Assembly: GCA_037190145.1 (NCBI GenBank)
Contig: JBBCJU010000006.1
Location: 186,001-250,000, forward strand
DNA from: 55-13 sp037190145
GTDB taxonomy: Bacteria; Armatimonadota; Fimbriimonadia; Fimbriimonadales; Fimbriimonadaceae
Reading direction: 5' to 3'
DNA length: 64,000 bases
In this document: one piece after another, positions 1 through 8,877 of the stretch
How the letters are laid out: each line of letters opens with the position of its first letter
How positions within the stretch are numbered: position 1 is the first letter of the stretch
Made by a program: the position numbers and the translations under genes
The notes under the pieces: generated by a model
The model's database searches: none
Told to the model about the DNA's origin: nothing
The model's input: only the letters and a program-made list of their open reading frames with translations

Positions 1-1
1 G

Positions 2-1486
2 TTAGGCATTGCTTTTCCAATTGAAAATCTTAAGAAGGGGGAGGAAGTTCTTCCTGCCGATACCGCACCCACTCAAAACAGGAAAGCAGTTCTGGTGGTG
101 AAAGAACGACGAAGCTCGAACTTGTTTGAGTCCGAGCAAGAAGCTAAGAGGGAAGGCATTCCCTTGTGGCAGCAGATCCACCAAATGCTGCCCTTCGAGT
201 TAACGGGTGCTCAAAAGCGTGTTGTGGAGGAGATTTGGGCAGATATGGCTCAGCCGCACCCCATGAACCGGCTGGTGCAGGGCGATGTGGGTTCGGGAAA
301 AACTGCTGTTGCGGCTTGCTCCATGCTGGCGGCTGTCCGGTCTGGGTACCAGGCAGCATTAATGGCTCCTACCGAGATTTTGGCCGAGCAACACTATGTG
401 AATCTTCAAAAGCTCTTTGCTCCTTTAGGAATAGATGTTGCTCTATTGGTTGGAAAACAGAACTCAAAGGAACGTAAGCGTTCTCTCGCTCTCACGGAGT
501 CTGGCGAAGCTAAGGTGGTAGTTGGCACCCACGCACTTATTCAGGAGGGTGTAACGTTTGATAGGTTAGGATTGGCCGTTATCGACGAGCAACATCGCTT
601 TGGAGTCTTGCAGCGAGCGGCATTAAGAGAAAAGGGATTGGGGAATCCGGACGTTCTTGTCATGACTGCTACGCCTATTCCTCGAAGTCTTATGATGACT
701 CTCTATGGTGATTCTCAATACAGCAAGATCGATGAACTTCCACCAGGAAGAAAGAAGATCATAACATTCTTTAAGCGTAGTAATGAACGTGAAAGCGTTT
801 ACAAAGGGGTTCGTAAATTTGTAAAACAAGGTCGCCAGGCTTTCTTTGTTTGCCCGATGGTGAGTGAGAGTGAAAAGATGCAGACTCAAGCCGCCACTGA
901 TCTGGCTTATCGTCTGCAGACGGGAGTTTTCAGTGATCTGCGGGTCGGCCTTCTTCACGGTCAAATGAAACCGCTTGAAAAAGAAGAAGTCATGGACCAA
1001 TTCCGGAAGCATGAACTGGATGTCCTGGTGAGCACAACCGTCATTGAAGTTGGAGTGGATGTACCCAATGCCAGCATCATGGTGATTGAAGATGCCAATC
1101 GTTTCGGTCTAACACAACTCCACCAATTGCGAGGACGAGTAGGTCGCGGAGATCAAGAGAGCTATTGTGTATTAATCGCTGACGCTAAAAGCCAAGATGC
1201 TCGGGAACGGATGGATACCATGGTAGAAACTACCGATGGGTTTAAGATTGCCGAGGTCGACCTGAGGCTAAGAGGTCCGGGTGAGCTTGCCGGAACTGCC
1301 CAAAGTGGCAACCGAGACTTCAAGATTGCCGACTTAGTACAAGATGGCAAATTGTTGGAAGTTGCCCGTCAGGCAGCCATGCGGCTCATTGAGTCAGACC
1401 CATTTTTGCGTCTAGAAGAGAATGCCGGCATCTTGGAGAAAGTGCAGGAGCGTCGATCACAGACAGCAGTCATCACAGTTTCCTAA
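2..1486 (+). CDS. recG: ATP-dependent DNA helicase RecG, 5' truncated by window edge
   Basis: RecG is a superfamily 2 helicase that remodels stalled replication forks and Holliday junctions. The open frame has no stop back to base 2, so the N-terminal wedge/OB domain lies outside the window; about 495 of roughly 690 usual residues are present. Visible motifs: Walker A GDVGSGKT, the DEQH box, TATPIPR (motif III), a helicase C domain with STTVIEVGVDVPNA, and QLRGRVGRG (motif VI). The C-terminal RecG wedge-binding segment follows (LRLRGPGELAGTAQSG). The internal GTG at 95 is not needed as a start because the homology continues upstream. The downstream rhodanese gene begins 22 bp after the stop and may be cotranscribed. 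Identification is very secure. Confidence 0.96.
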   Translation, partial: LGIAFPIENLKKGEEVLPADTAPTQNRKAVLVVKERRSSNLFESEQEAKREGIPLWQQIHQMLPFELTGAQKRVVEEIWADMAQPHPMNRLVQGDVGSGKTAVAACSMLAAVRSGYQAALMAPTEILAEQHYVNLQKLFAPLGIDVALLVGKQNSKERKRSLALTESGEAKVVVGTHALIQEGVTFDRLGLAVIDEQHRFGVLQRAALREKGLGNPDVLVMTATPIPRSLMMTLYGDSQYSKIDELPPGRKKIITFFKRSNERESVYKGVRKFVKQGRQAFFVCPMVSESEKMQTQAATDLAYRLQTGVFSDLRVGLLHGQMKPLEKEEVMDQFRKHELDVLVSTTVIEVGVDVPNASIMVIEDANRFGLTQLHQLRGRVGRGDQESYCVLIADAKSQDARERMDTMVETTDGFKIAEVDLRLRGPGELAGTAQSGNRDFKIADLVQDGKLLEVARQAAMRLIESDPFLRLEENAGILEKVQERRSQTAVITVS

Positions 1487-1508
1487 CTTCATAGGGTTCA
1501 ATGCGACT

Positions 1509-1826
1509 ATGAAGGAAGTTACTCCCATTGAGCTAGAGGCCGAGCTTCAAAGCGAATTTCCCCCGGTTCTCCTAGACGTAAGAGAGGCTGAGGAACTGGA
1601 AGTGAGCGTCTTGCCAAACGTAATCCACATTCCAATGGATCAGGTTCCGGTTCGCTTTGGCGAATTAGACCCAAATGCAGATACGGTTGTGATTTGTAGA
1701 TCCGGAGGGCGGAGCGGCAAGATTACAGAGTTTCTGACGGCTCAAGGGTTTCGAAGCGTAAGAAACATGGCGACAGGTATGAACGGTTGGGCCGAAACAG
1801 TGGACCCAAGCTTGCCCATCTACTAA
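1509..1826 (+). CDS. Rhodanese-like single-domain protein
   Basis: A 105-residue rhodanese-like protein, probably cytoplasmic (no signal peptide). It has the family hallmarks LLDVREAEEL near residue 20 and the active-site loop VICRSGGRSGK, with the persulfide-carrying Cys at the start of a CRSGGRS loop. It ends with the typical NMATGMNGW segment. The family moves sulfane sulfur or serves as a binding module; the substrate is unknown. I chose the ATG at 1509 because the sequence from MKEVTPIEL matches the usual start of these proteins; a longer frame from 1422 would overlap recG. It lies directly behind recG and ahead of a hairpin terminator. Confidence 0.88.
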   Translation: MKEVTPIELEAELQSEFPPVLLDVREAEELEVSVLPNVIHIPMDQVPVRFGELDPNADTVVICRSGGRSGKITEFLTAQGFRSVRNMATGMNGWAETVDPSLPIY

Positions 1827-1836
1827 AATGAAAAGA

Positions 1837-1854
1837 GCCGAGCAACTGCTCGGC
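1837..1854. terminator. Bidirectional hairpin terminator between rhodanese and Spy-like gene
   Basis: The 8-bp arms GCCGAGCA and TGCTCGGC form a perfect inverted repeat 10 bp after the rhodanese stop and 24 bp past the end of the minus-strand gene. On the minus strand the hairpin is followed by CTCTTTTCATTT, a T-rich tail, so it probably terminates the secretion operon; on the plus strand it lacks a T-run. Confidence 0.7.
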
Positions 1855-1877
1855 CCCTTCCACAGGATTATTAAGTT

Positions 1878-2639
1878 TTAGAGTGAGCCTGGTCGGCGTC
1901 CACCTTGTCCGCCCTGACCGCCACGGGGTTGCTCAGGGAACTTGAATGCCTTGCCGCCCATTGCAGCCAACTTCGTCTTTTGGTCAGCAGTAAGAACCTT
2001 TGCGAGCTCAGTGTTCATGATCTCGTTATTCTTCTGCATGGACTCTCGAGCTTGTTGCATATCAATCTCTTGATTGCGCATCTTCTCTCCGAGAGATTGG
2101 TTGGCCGCGTTCTGCTTGTCCTGCAGATCCTTTACCTTAGCCTTCTGCTCAGCTGTGAAACCAAGCTCCTTTTGAACATCCTCATTGGCGATAGCAGAGT
2201 TGCCCATTCGCTGAATGGAGAGCTCTTTAAGTCGCTTCTTCTGCTCGTCGTTTAGGACAGCAAGAGTCTCTTTGGTGTTCTCGGCCTGCATTTTTCGCAT
2301 TTGCTCCATGCGAGCTTGCATGTCACCGCCGCCACCGCCTCCTCCATTCTGGAAGGCTTCTCGTTGGCGAGTTCTCTGAGCTTCACGGATGGACTCAAGC
2401 TTGGTCTTTTGCTCGGTGGTGAGTTTCAGCTCAGTCTGAACTTCCTCCATGTTTAGCAAGAAAGAACCGCTTGGATCTTGCATCATGCCGCCACCGCGAC
2501 CGAATTGGCCTCCAAAGCCTCCGCCGCCACGGCCTTGACCGCCACCACGACCTTGACCACCTCCGCCACCTTGGGCGAAGCTAGATACGGCAACTACGGC
2601 AACCGCCGCAACAGCGATGAGTTTCATCATTGATTTCAT
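1878..2639 (-). CDS. Gly-rich periplasmic Spy/LTXXQ-like protein
   Basis: A 253-residue exported protein. A signal peptide (MKSMMKLIAV... ending AVSSFAQ) is followed by a Gly/Gln/Arg-rich low-complexity stretch (about residues 25-60). Two helical segments carry the Spy-family style LTTEQKTKLESI and LTADQKTKLAAM (LTxxQ motif), plus FTAEQKAKVKDL between them. Spy/CpxP-type proteins are periplasmic chaperones or stress sensors; here that role is inference. The ATG at 2639 has GGAGGAAAC just upstream, lying inside the end of gspD, and the start is 2 bp past the gspD stop, so it is translationally coupled as the last gene of the Gsp operon. An ATG 15 bp further upstream is less well placed. Function in secretion is unproven. 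Confidence 0.75.
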   Translation of the reverse strand: MKSMMKLIAVAAVAVVAVSSFAQGGGGGQGRGGGQGRGGGGFGGQFGRGGGMMQDPSGSFLLNMEEVQTELKLTTEQKTKLESIREAQRTRQREAFQNGGGGGGGDMQARMEQMRKMQAENTKETLAVLNDEQKKRLKELSIQRMGNSAIANEDVQKELGFTAEQKAKVKDLQDKQNAANQSLGEKMRNQEIDMQQARESMQKNNEIMNTELAKVLTADQKTKLAAMGGKAFKFPEQPRGGQGGQGGRRPGSL

Positions 2640-2640
2640 A

Positions 2641-5151
2641 TTAGTTTCCTCCACCCTTGCCCGTTGTGTCAGGCGGGGTTGAATGCTTCTTATCCTTGTC
2701 AGGATCGTACTTACGATTGAGTTCTGGTTGGATGATCTTCTGGCTTTCCTTGCTCATCCGCTTGAATTCGTCCTCGCGGAGCTTGCGAGCTTCATCTGGA
2801 TCCTTCACCACTCGGGGAGTGAGGAAGACAAGGAGTTCAGTCTTCACATTGCCCTTGGATGTAGACCGGAAGATTTGACCGATGAGAGGAATATCTCCCA
2901 GCAGAGGAATCTTCTTCACTGTTGAAGTGACGTTGTTGCGGATGATTCCACCCAAGATGATTGTTTCGCCATCCCGTACACTGACCGTTGTTTGAGCCTG
3001 TCGTTGGTTAACAATCGGTGCATTAAAGTCTGTGAAGCCTTGAAGATCGTTCGCGGTTTGGCTCACATCCATCGTCACATAACCATTTGCAGTGATGCGG
3101 GGAGTGACGGTTAAAACGATTCCAACATCTTGGAACGCGTAGTTGAACGTAAGGTTGCCGTTCGTGTCTTCTCGAGTGCTAAGCACATAAGGAATGCTTT
3201 GGCTGATGTTAATTTCAGCCTCCACGTTGTTTGACGTGAAGATTCTTGGTGTACTGAGAACCTGGAACTTGGTGTCGGTCTGTAGAGTATTCAAGAAGCC
3301 GGTTAAAGCTCCACCAGTTAAGGTGTATTTGAATCCTTGAAGAGCCGGGCTTGCCGTGGACATTCCGAAGTCTGGGCCTGCTGTGCCCGAACCGGAGTTT
3401 TTGCCAATTGGATTAGAAGTTGTATGCTTCCACTCAACTCCAAACTGAGTTGACTTATCAAGCGTAGCTTCGATGATCATGGTTTCGATCATCACTTGCT
3501 CTGGAATTTTGTCCAACTGAGCCAGGATGCTCTTCAGCAACTCCATATTCTCAGGAGTCGCAACAACAATGACGCTGTTGGTGTTGTTATCCGGAATAAC
3601 CGTGATCTGACCCTGAAGGTCGTTCACGTTTACTAAGCGCCCTTGGCTGTCTCGACCCGTTTGAGCCGCAGTCGTTCGACGGTTGTTTTGCCCGCCCATT
3701 CCTCCGAAACCGCCCTGTTGGACCACGACTTCTGTTGGCAATGAGCCGTCTTCGTCAAGATTCAGATTCAGGTTGTTAGGATCGATATTCTCGCTGTTCA
3801 AGCCACCACGAGAACCTGTGTTTCGGTTCTGGTTCGTGTTCCGATTTTGGTTGGTGTTTCGGTTTGTGTTCTGCCCCATATTGGACCGATTTCCACCCTG
3901 CAGTCCTTGGCGAGTGCCGAAGGCTTGTTGCATGAGTTGCGAAATCTGGTCCGCTCTGGCATTAGCGAGAGGGAAGACAAACGTTGTGTTCTCAAGCTTA
4001 ATTTCTTGGTCGAGTTCCTCAATCACCTGAGCGACTAGCTTGAGGTTATCTTCAGTCGCAGTGACAACCAAGGAGTTTGTTCTTGGCTCGCTGACCACAG
4101 TTCCAAATGCGGCTTGCATACCGCCAACACGGGCAGCTTGTTGGAAACGCTGCTCGATAGGAACGTTTTGGTTACCGATACCGCCTCGACCTCTAGGAGC
4201 ATTCTGAGTGAGAACGTTCTGTACGACAGAGACCAAGTCATCGCTGCTGGCAAACTCTAGTTTAAACACCTTCGGTTGTTGAGGCTGTTCCGTTTGTTTG
4301 TCAATCTGCTTGATCAGATTCTCGACTTGGAGTTGCTCTTTGGAGGGAGCATTCACGATAACGGAGTTTGAAAACTCATCGCTAGAGGCACGAACAACCT
4401 GTCCGCTATTACCGCCGCCAAAGCCACCTCGACCAAAATTGCCGAAGCCGCCTCCGCCACCACGGTTTCCACCCCATTGGTTATTGCCTCCACCGCCTCG
4501 GCCACCTCCGCCACCACGGTTTCCGCCCCACTGGTTATTGCCTCCACCGCCTCCCCATTGGTTTCCACCCATCATCTGCATGATCTGATCCATTGGGTTG
4601 GGGGTGCTTATGAAGACTTCGTTAACCACACGAGCGACTTGGCTGGCATTGGCATACTGGATGACATAAACCTTGAGCTGAGTTTGGTTCTGGTTCACGG
4701 TTTCCATCATCCGAGTCATATCGTCGTTGCTAGGCCACCCTTGATTATTTCCTGTACCTGGGCCGCGTCCTCGATCCTGATTCTTGGGTCGAATAACAAG
4801 GAAGTTGCCATCCTTTCTCATCTCAAAGTTCTTGAGCCCAAGAACCGTGTTGAATAGATTAAAAGCGTCTTCTAGCGGAATGGACTTTGCGCTTACGACG
4901 GATAGCGTTCCGGTGAGAGCGGGATCTTTGATAATCGTGATGCCGGAGGTCTTGGCGTACCACGATACAATCATATCAACACCGGTGTTCTGGAAGTTTG
5001 GCTTTACGGAAGTCTTTGGACTCTTCAGCATGCCTTTCCATGCCGGGCCAGAATTACTATTCCCACCCCAGCTATTTCCGCTGTCAAACTGACCAAAGGC
5101 TGCCAATGGGGCAACCATAGCCAAAGCGCATACAAGCGTTCTAATTTGCAT
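2641..5151 (-). CDS. gspD: Type II secretion system / type IV pilus secretin GspD
   Basis: Outer-membrane secretin that forms the gated export channel. Signal peptide MQIRTLVCALAMVAPLAAFGQ, N0 domain (about 50-120, with GVDMIVSWYAKTSGI), then N1-N3 KH-like domains (VYVIQYANASQVARVVNEV; FKLEFASSDDLVSVVQ; TFVFPLANARADQISQLM), and the C-terminal secretin domain with VSVRDGETIILGGIIRN and VPLLGD-like KIPLLGDIPLIGQIF. At 836 residues it is long because of two low-complexity inserts: a Gly/Asn/Trp-rich linker (about 200-250) and an Asn/Arg/Thr-rich segment (about 420-450). AAGGAG lies 7 bp ahead of the ATG; the start overlaps the upstream gene by 11 bp. It could equally be named PilQ-like; the operon order favours GspD. 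Confidence 0.93.
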   Translation of the reverse strand: MQIRTLVCALAMVAPLAAFGQFDSGNSWGGNSNSGPAWKGMLKSPKTSVKPNFQNTGVDMIVSWYAKTSGITIIKDPALTGTLSVVSAKSIPLEDAFNLFNTVLGLKNFEMRKDGNFLVIRPKNQDRGRGPGTGNNQGWPSNDDMTRMMETVNQNQTQLKVYVIQYANASQVARVVNEVFISTPNPMDQIMQMMGGNQWGGGGGNNQWGGNRGGGGGRGGGGNNQWGGNRGGGGGFGNFGRGGFGGGNSGQVVRASSDEFSNSVIVNAPSKEQLQVENLIKQIDKQTEQPQQPKVFKLEFASSDDLVSVVQNVLTQNAPRGRGGIGNQNVPIEQRFQQAARVGGMQAAFGTVVSEPRTNSLVVTATEDNLKLVAQVIEELDQEIKLENTTFVFPLANARADQISQLMQQAFGTRQGLQGGNRSNMGQNTNRNTNQNRNTNQNRNTGSRGGLNSENIDPNNLNLNLDEDGSLPTEVVVQQGGFGGMGGQNNRRTTAAQTGRDSQGRLVNVNDLQGQITVIPDNNTNSVIVVATPENMELLKSILAQLDKIPEQVMIETMIIEATLDKSTQFGVEWKHTTSNPIGKNSGSGTAGPDFGMSTASPALQGFKYTLTGGALTGFLNTLQTDTKFQVLSTPRIFTSNNVEAEINISQSIPYVLSTREDTNGNLTFNYAFQDVGIVLTVTPRITANGYVTMDVSQTANDLQGFTDFNAPIVNQRQAQTTVSVRDGETIILGGIIRNNVTSTVKKIPLLGDIPLIGQIFRSTSKGNVKTELLVFLTPRVVKDPDEARKLREDEFKRMSKESQKIIQPELNRKYDPDKDKKHSTPPDTTGKGGGN
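4451..4558. repeat. 54-bp tandem duplication encoding the Gly/Asn/Trp linker of GspD
   Basis: Two head-to-tail copies of a 54-bp unit (4451-4504 and 4505-4558) differ at only a few bases, and a third partial copy follows. Each encodes 18 residues of the form GGNNQWGGNRGGGGG. The period keeps the reading frame, so the linker length between N1 and N2 could vary between strains by slipped replication. Confidence 0.8.
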
Positions 5152-5785
5152 TGTTATCTCCTTCGCTGGCTACCGTTCCGGCGGGCGGCGTACCGGGTGT
5201 TTCCGGGCGCACGGTTACCGGGCCGATTTGGCCTCTCAATCCTTGGCTGACGTCCACCGGGGCAAAGCCTCCGGCCATCATCGAGTTACTGCTTAACTTC
5301 TCCTGCATCTTCACAGTTACTTGTTGTCCATCCGAACCTTGAAGAGTCAAAGAGTCTTCGGTGACTGCGACAACTCTTGCTTTCTTCCAGGTTTGACCTA
5401 CGGTAAGAAAATCGCCTTGTCCGGTCGATGGATTCTCTACAACTGCCTGAATCCTTCCATCTACCGCCGCTGTTCCCGTATAAGCCCAACCAGATTCTCC
5501 TCCGGTCAATTCAGCCGGTAGAGCATTGGGTGACGAGTTGACAAGCGCAACACTTTTCTTTACTACGGGCATAAACGCATTCTTTGGCGAGTTGTTCACC
5601 CGATCAAATTTTGCCTTCATATCGGCTTCAGTGATCAAACCGGTTGTGGCCACCTTCGTTGTGTTGTTACGGCGCGTGGTTGAGCTCTTAGCTGTTGCTT
5701 GAGGCTCAGTCATCACAAATGCAGCGATGCCAACAGCGGCAATCGCAAGCCAGAGGATGGGACTAGTTTTCTTTTTTGGTTGCAT
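5141..5785 (-). CDS. Inner-membrane Gsp accessory protein, GspC/PilP-like position
   Basis: A 214-residue protein with an N-terminal membrane anchor (ILWLAIAAVGIAAFVMTE, about residues 10-28), a Thr/Asn-rich linker, and a periplasmic part with a small beta-rich region (YTGTAAVDGRIQAVVENPSTGQGDFLTVGQTW ... VVAVTEDSLTLQG). That last region resembles the HR/PilP fold that links the inner-membrane platform to the secretin. I assign the role from position between the GspM/PilO-like gene and gspD, with gene overlaps on both sides (23 bp and 11 bp), and from this weak resemblance; I do not recognise a clear family. A Pro/Gly-rich tail ends the protein. Confidence 0.7.
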   Translation of the reverse strand: MQPKKKTSPILWLAIAAVGIAAFVMTEPQATAKSSTTRRNNTTKVATTGLITEADMKAKFDRVNNSPKNAFMPVVKKSVALVNSSPNALPAELTGGESGWAYTGTAAVDGRIQAVVENPSTGQGDFLTVGQTWKKARVVAVTEDSLTLQGSDGQQVTVKMQEKLSSNSMMAGGFAPVDVSQGLRGQIGPVTVRPETPGTPPAGTVASEGDNNAN

Positions 5786-6344
5786 TTGTATTGTTCTTCG
5801 CGACCACGGGTTTTGCCGTGGATATCAGTCGATAGGCGACAACTCCGATCGTTGCCGAAACGAGATCGCTATTGGGGTCAGTTGCTGAAACTTGAACAAG
5901 ATTGGTTCCCATCTTCAAGCTGCTAGCTTCTAACTGGCGAGTGAATTTAACAACGTTTGGATAGGTTCCTTCAACAGAAATGATAAACGGAACTTGGGTA
6001 AGACCGTTCACTTCTACTGTCTTTTGGGGCCGGAAACCCATCAACTTTAGGCTCTGACTTTGTGCGAACGTGGTTATAGACTTCAGCGCAGTTGGACCAA
6101 TTTCTTCAAGCGGTTCTGTCCAAACTTGGCCCGAAATCTGAGTGTTGAGCTTCTTTTTATCGCTCTCCAATCGATCTACCTGTTTCTCGAGATCGTTTCG
6201 AGATCGCGTTTTGCCCGCAACAACTCCTTCCGTGTCCGGTGGCTTTAGGAACAACATGAAAAGCCCCGTTCCGGCCAAAACCAGCACGGCAGAAAGAATC
6301 GCGATGCTTGCACCGGTATCAGCTTTGGACTTAAAACTGATCAT
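5763..6344 (-). CDS. GspM/PilO-like inner-membrane platform protein
   Basis: A 193-residue bitopic membrane protein: a single N-terminal TM helix (ASIAILSAVLVLAGTGLFML), a coiled-coil stalk (RNDLEKQVDRLESDKKKLNTQI), and a C-terminal ferredoxin-like domain (LKSITTFAQSQSLKLMGFRPQK ... FIISVEGTYPNVVKFTRQLEASSLKM). The line about GTYPNVVKFTRQLE is the pattern typical of PilO. PilO and GspM dimerise with PilN/GspL to form the inner-membrane platform. Its ATG overlaps the stop of the GspL-like gene by 4 bp, indicating translational coupling. Naming as GspM or PilO depends on whether the operon is counted as T2SS or T4P. Confidence 0.78.
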   Translation of the reverse strand: MISFKSKADTGASIAILSAVLVLAGTGLFMLFLKPPDTEGVVAGKTRSRNDLEKQVDRLESDKKKLNTQISGQVWTEPLEEIGPTALKSITTFAQSQSLKLMGFRPQKTVEVNGLTQVPFIISVEGTYPNVVKFTRQLEASSLKMGTNLVQVSATDPNSDLVSATIGVVAYRLISTAKPVVAKNNTNATKKEN

Positions 6345-7624
6345 GATTTTCGGGCTCCTTTCTTCTTGGGATCAATCAGTGGCAAGTTGCCAACCGGGAA
6401 TGCCTGAATAGAGAACTGAACCACAGGAGTTTTTTCGATTTCTCCGTTATTTGCGAAAACCAGCTTTACATCCCTCAAGCGAGGTTCTGCGTTAAGGGCC
6501 TCCAAGTAAGCAGATACTCCGTCATTCGACGACGAAGTTCCTCGAATGTACATGATCTTGCCGCGTTCATAAGTCGTACCCGTTAGCCACAGGCCCTTAG
6601 GAGCATGGTTAGAGATAACGGTATAGACGTCGCCAGGAAGCTGAGCAGGAGCTAAGGCTCGCTTGAGACTGTCCGAAGTTGCGGTCAACTTCGTCAGATC
6701 GGCTTCAAGTTTCTTTATCTTCTCTCGCTCGTCCTTAAGAATCTTGGCCCACTTCGCGTCGGTAATTCGTCTAGCTTCAGCGCCGTCCGCCCAATCTACA
6801 TAAACCAATAACGCGAGCAATGCAGCCGATGCACAAAGCAGAACGGCAAGCCGAGATCGATTGGCTTGTTTTGCTTTATCACGCTTGGCAACCGCTTCAC
6901 GGGTCTCAAGATTGATTCCCATGCGATCAAGAGGCGCGGAGAGAAGAGCTTCTAGGGAGGTGGTGTTTGACTTGTTTGCAGCAGACCCTAGAGCAAATCC
7001 ACCGGCGGCAATCACGCTGGATTCTGGCAATCCTACGGCTTGGAAGGATCGCGCGATCTCAGACTCCGTAAGGCTTTGGTTAGCGGGAGTAGGAGCAACA
7101 CGTGAATACCGCAGCTCTCCGCCGCTCAGCAGATCGATTCCAAGTCCCTCACCCGTCTCTTGAACAACGGCGGCATCCTTGATATCAAGCGACTCTGCCA
7201 AGGCAATCGATCCAAAAGCAGCGGGCAGAATGCGTTCTGCCCGAAATCCAGCTTCCTTAGCTTCTGTCTGAAGCCGGATCAAATCTGATTCTCGAATTGC
7301 GGCAACGATGGCTAAACGCCCTTCTTCATTGATGTCGTCCGATAACCTGAAGGAGTAGGCCAATTCATGGAGGGGCACCGGAAACATCGATGTCATTTGA
7401 GTCTGCAAAATCAGGTTGACTTCGCTTGCAGAAGCATTTGGCACGCGAAGCGCCTTCACAAATGAGGACCGACGGGATACCGCAACCACAATTGGACCCG
7501 TCGGGAATTTCCCTGCGAGATCGCCAAAGCTAGCGGCCCGGACATACTGCTTGGTTCCGGCATCAAAGCCAACCACCTCATTGGGTGACCATTCAACGAT
7601 GCGTGAAAGTATTGGGGCGCTCAT
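6341..7624 (-). CDS. gspL: GspL-like protein (PilM-type actin fold joined to PilN-type domain)
   Basis: A 427-residue protein. Residues 1-250 look like the PilM/GspL actin-fold cytoplasmic domain (VGFDAGTKQYVRAASF; VAVSRRSSFVKALRVPNAS; GFRAERILPAAFGSIAL). A TM helix follows at about 256-276 (RLAVLLCASAALLALLVYV), then a coiled coil (EREKIKKLEADLTKLTATSDSL) and a periplasmic PilN-like domain (PGDVYTVISNHAPKGLWLTGTTYERGKIMYIRGT). GspL recruits the ATPase GspE to the membrane. It overlaps gspK by 4 bp upstream and the GspM-like gene by 4 bp downstream. In type IV pilus systems these domains are usually two proteins, PilM and PilN; a single chain is the GspL arrangement. Confidence 0.82.
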   Translation of the reverse strand: MSAPILSRIVEWSPNEVVGFDAGTKQYVRAASFGDLAGKFPTGPIVVAVSRRSSFVKALRVPNASASEVNLILQTQMTSMFPVPLHELAYSFRLSDDINEEGRLAIVAAIRESDLIRLQTEAKEAGFRAERILPAAFGSIALAESLDIKDAAVVQETGEGLGIDLLSGGELRYSRVAPTPANQSLTESEIARSFQAVGLPESSVIAAGGFALGSAANKSNTTSLEALLSAPLDRMGINLETREAVAKRDKAKQANRSRLAVLLCASAALLALLVYVDWADGAEARRITDAKWAKILKDEREKIKKLEADLTKLTATSDSLKRALAPAQLPGDVYTVISNHAPKGLWLTGTTYERGKIMYIRGTSSSNDGVSAYLEALNAEPRLRDVKLVFANNGEIEKTPVVQFSIQAFPVGNLPLIDPKKKGARKS

Positions 7625-8877
7625 TGAACCCCCTTAAGAGTTGTGGTTGTCACAGATTCAGATTCCCATCCCCATATATCGAAGACGTTGGAATACGGCG
7701 GCTGTTCAATGCGAATAATTTTTGGAGTTCCATTTTCTAAAATGATGGTGGCTTGAAGAGCAATGCGCGTGGCGCCAGACCTTCCACTCACCCTAACTAA
7801 AAAGCTTTGAGAGTTCACTTCAAAGAACCCGGCGACTTGCTGTAGTACCGTTAAATTGTTAAGACCCGCGATATCCAACAGTTCTCCGAGTTCGGTAAAA
7901 CCTGAGCTTTGGCGACTCACGATTGCACTGGCAGCGTCGGCAGGGAGATTCGGTACGCAAAGAAGGACCTCTTCGGGAACGGTGTTCAGATTAAGTTTGC
8001 CAACTTGATTCTGACCTCCAGCGGTGCATTCATTCAGGATGGTGCGAGCATTTTGCTGAGTGATGCCGGGGACAGCGAGCACTTGGCCGATGTCAGTGTA
8101 GCCAGCGGCGGGGCGGCTCGACACGATGGATTGAGCGATGGGCAGGGCTACCTGAGCCCGTTGCACGATCTGCGCAGCGTTCGCCTGATTAATGTTCAAC
8201 TTTGCCTGACCGGAGGCATTGACGGCTAACGACTGGGAGTCGACAGTGATCAATTCCTCAAGTGGAAGCTCAATTTGGTCCCCTGTGCTGGTACGGGTTG
8301 CTTGATTGGTGCGTTCCACGTCTGTTCGCACCGTGTATAAATCTCGAGCAGTTATGCCCTTTACTAATAGCAGTTCATCAACAGATTGGAAGAATCCGAG
8401 TTTGGTGTTGTATCCGTTGGTAAGGTTGTTGTAATACTCGTCCTTGGCTCCACCGGCTCGGGCTTGTCGCGATTCCTCTCGCCAATCCAAGATGCAGTCG
8501 ATCTGGTCTGTATCCAAAGGCAGTAACTCTAGCTGGGCTTGCGGGGCCGTGTTTAGATTGATCTTGCTTGCGGCATCAATAACTTGCACCCTAAAGGTGC
8601 CATTCCCAAGCTCAAACTCTTCTCCACCGGTGTCGCCAAGCAAAGCCCAATCATCGTTAATGGTGGTTGGAGAATTGACTTGATCCTGCAATTCAGTGAG
8701 GGCTCGCTGGAGGCCAGCCTCAGCAAGTATTCGGGCCCGCTTTGCCTCCATTCTGCGAATCTGTACCATGTTGGCAGTGCGTTGGCTTGCCGCAGCAAGA
8801 GCCAGTACGGCGACCAATCCTGCCAAGACTGTGATGGCAACGACTAGAACTCCGCCCGCCTGTTTAGACCTTCTCAC
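7621..8877 (-). CDS. gspK: Type II secretion minor pseudopilin GspK
   Basis: A 418-residue protein with an N-terminal pseudopilin helix (GGVLVVAITVLAGLVAVLALAAASQRTA) followed by the GspK fold: two helix-hairpin-helix-like SAM domains recognised by KINLNTAPQAQLELLPLDTDQIDCILDWRE and LNINQANAAQIVQRA, plus a third repeat (KLNLNTVPEEVLLCVPNLPADAASAIVSRQ). GspK caps the pseudopilus tip with GspI and GspJ. It lacks a clear Glu+5 residue, which is normal for this family. Longer than the usual 300-330 residues because of the extra HhH repeats. Start overlaps gspJ by 4 bp. Confidence 0.85.
   Translation of the reverse strand: MRRSKQAGGVLVVAITVLAGLVAVLALAAASQRTANMVQIRRMEAKRARILAEAGLQRALTELQDQVNSPTTINDDWALLGDTGGEEFELGNGTFRVQVIDAASKINLNTAPQAQLELLPLDTDQIDCILDWREESRQARAGGAKDEYYNNLTNGYNTKLGFFQSVDELLLVKGITARDLYTVRTDVERTNQATRTSTGDQIELPLEELITVDSQSLAVNASGQAKLNINQANAAQIVQRAQVALPIAQSIVSSRPAAGYTDIGQVLAVPGITQQNARTILNECTAGGQNQVGKLNLNTVPEEVLLCVPNLPADAASAIVSRQSSGFTELGELLDIAGLNNLTVLQQVAGFFEVNSQSFLVRVSGRSGATRIALQATIILENGTPKIIRIEQPPYSNVFDIWGWESESVTTTTLKGVQ

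Noticed and set aside
1905..2255. Leucine-rich forward frame opposite the Spy-like gene
   Set aside because: Complement of a Gln/Lys-rich helical protein; an antisense artefact.
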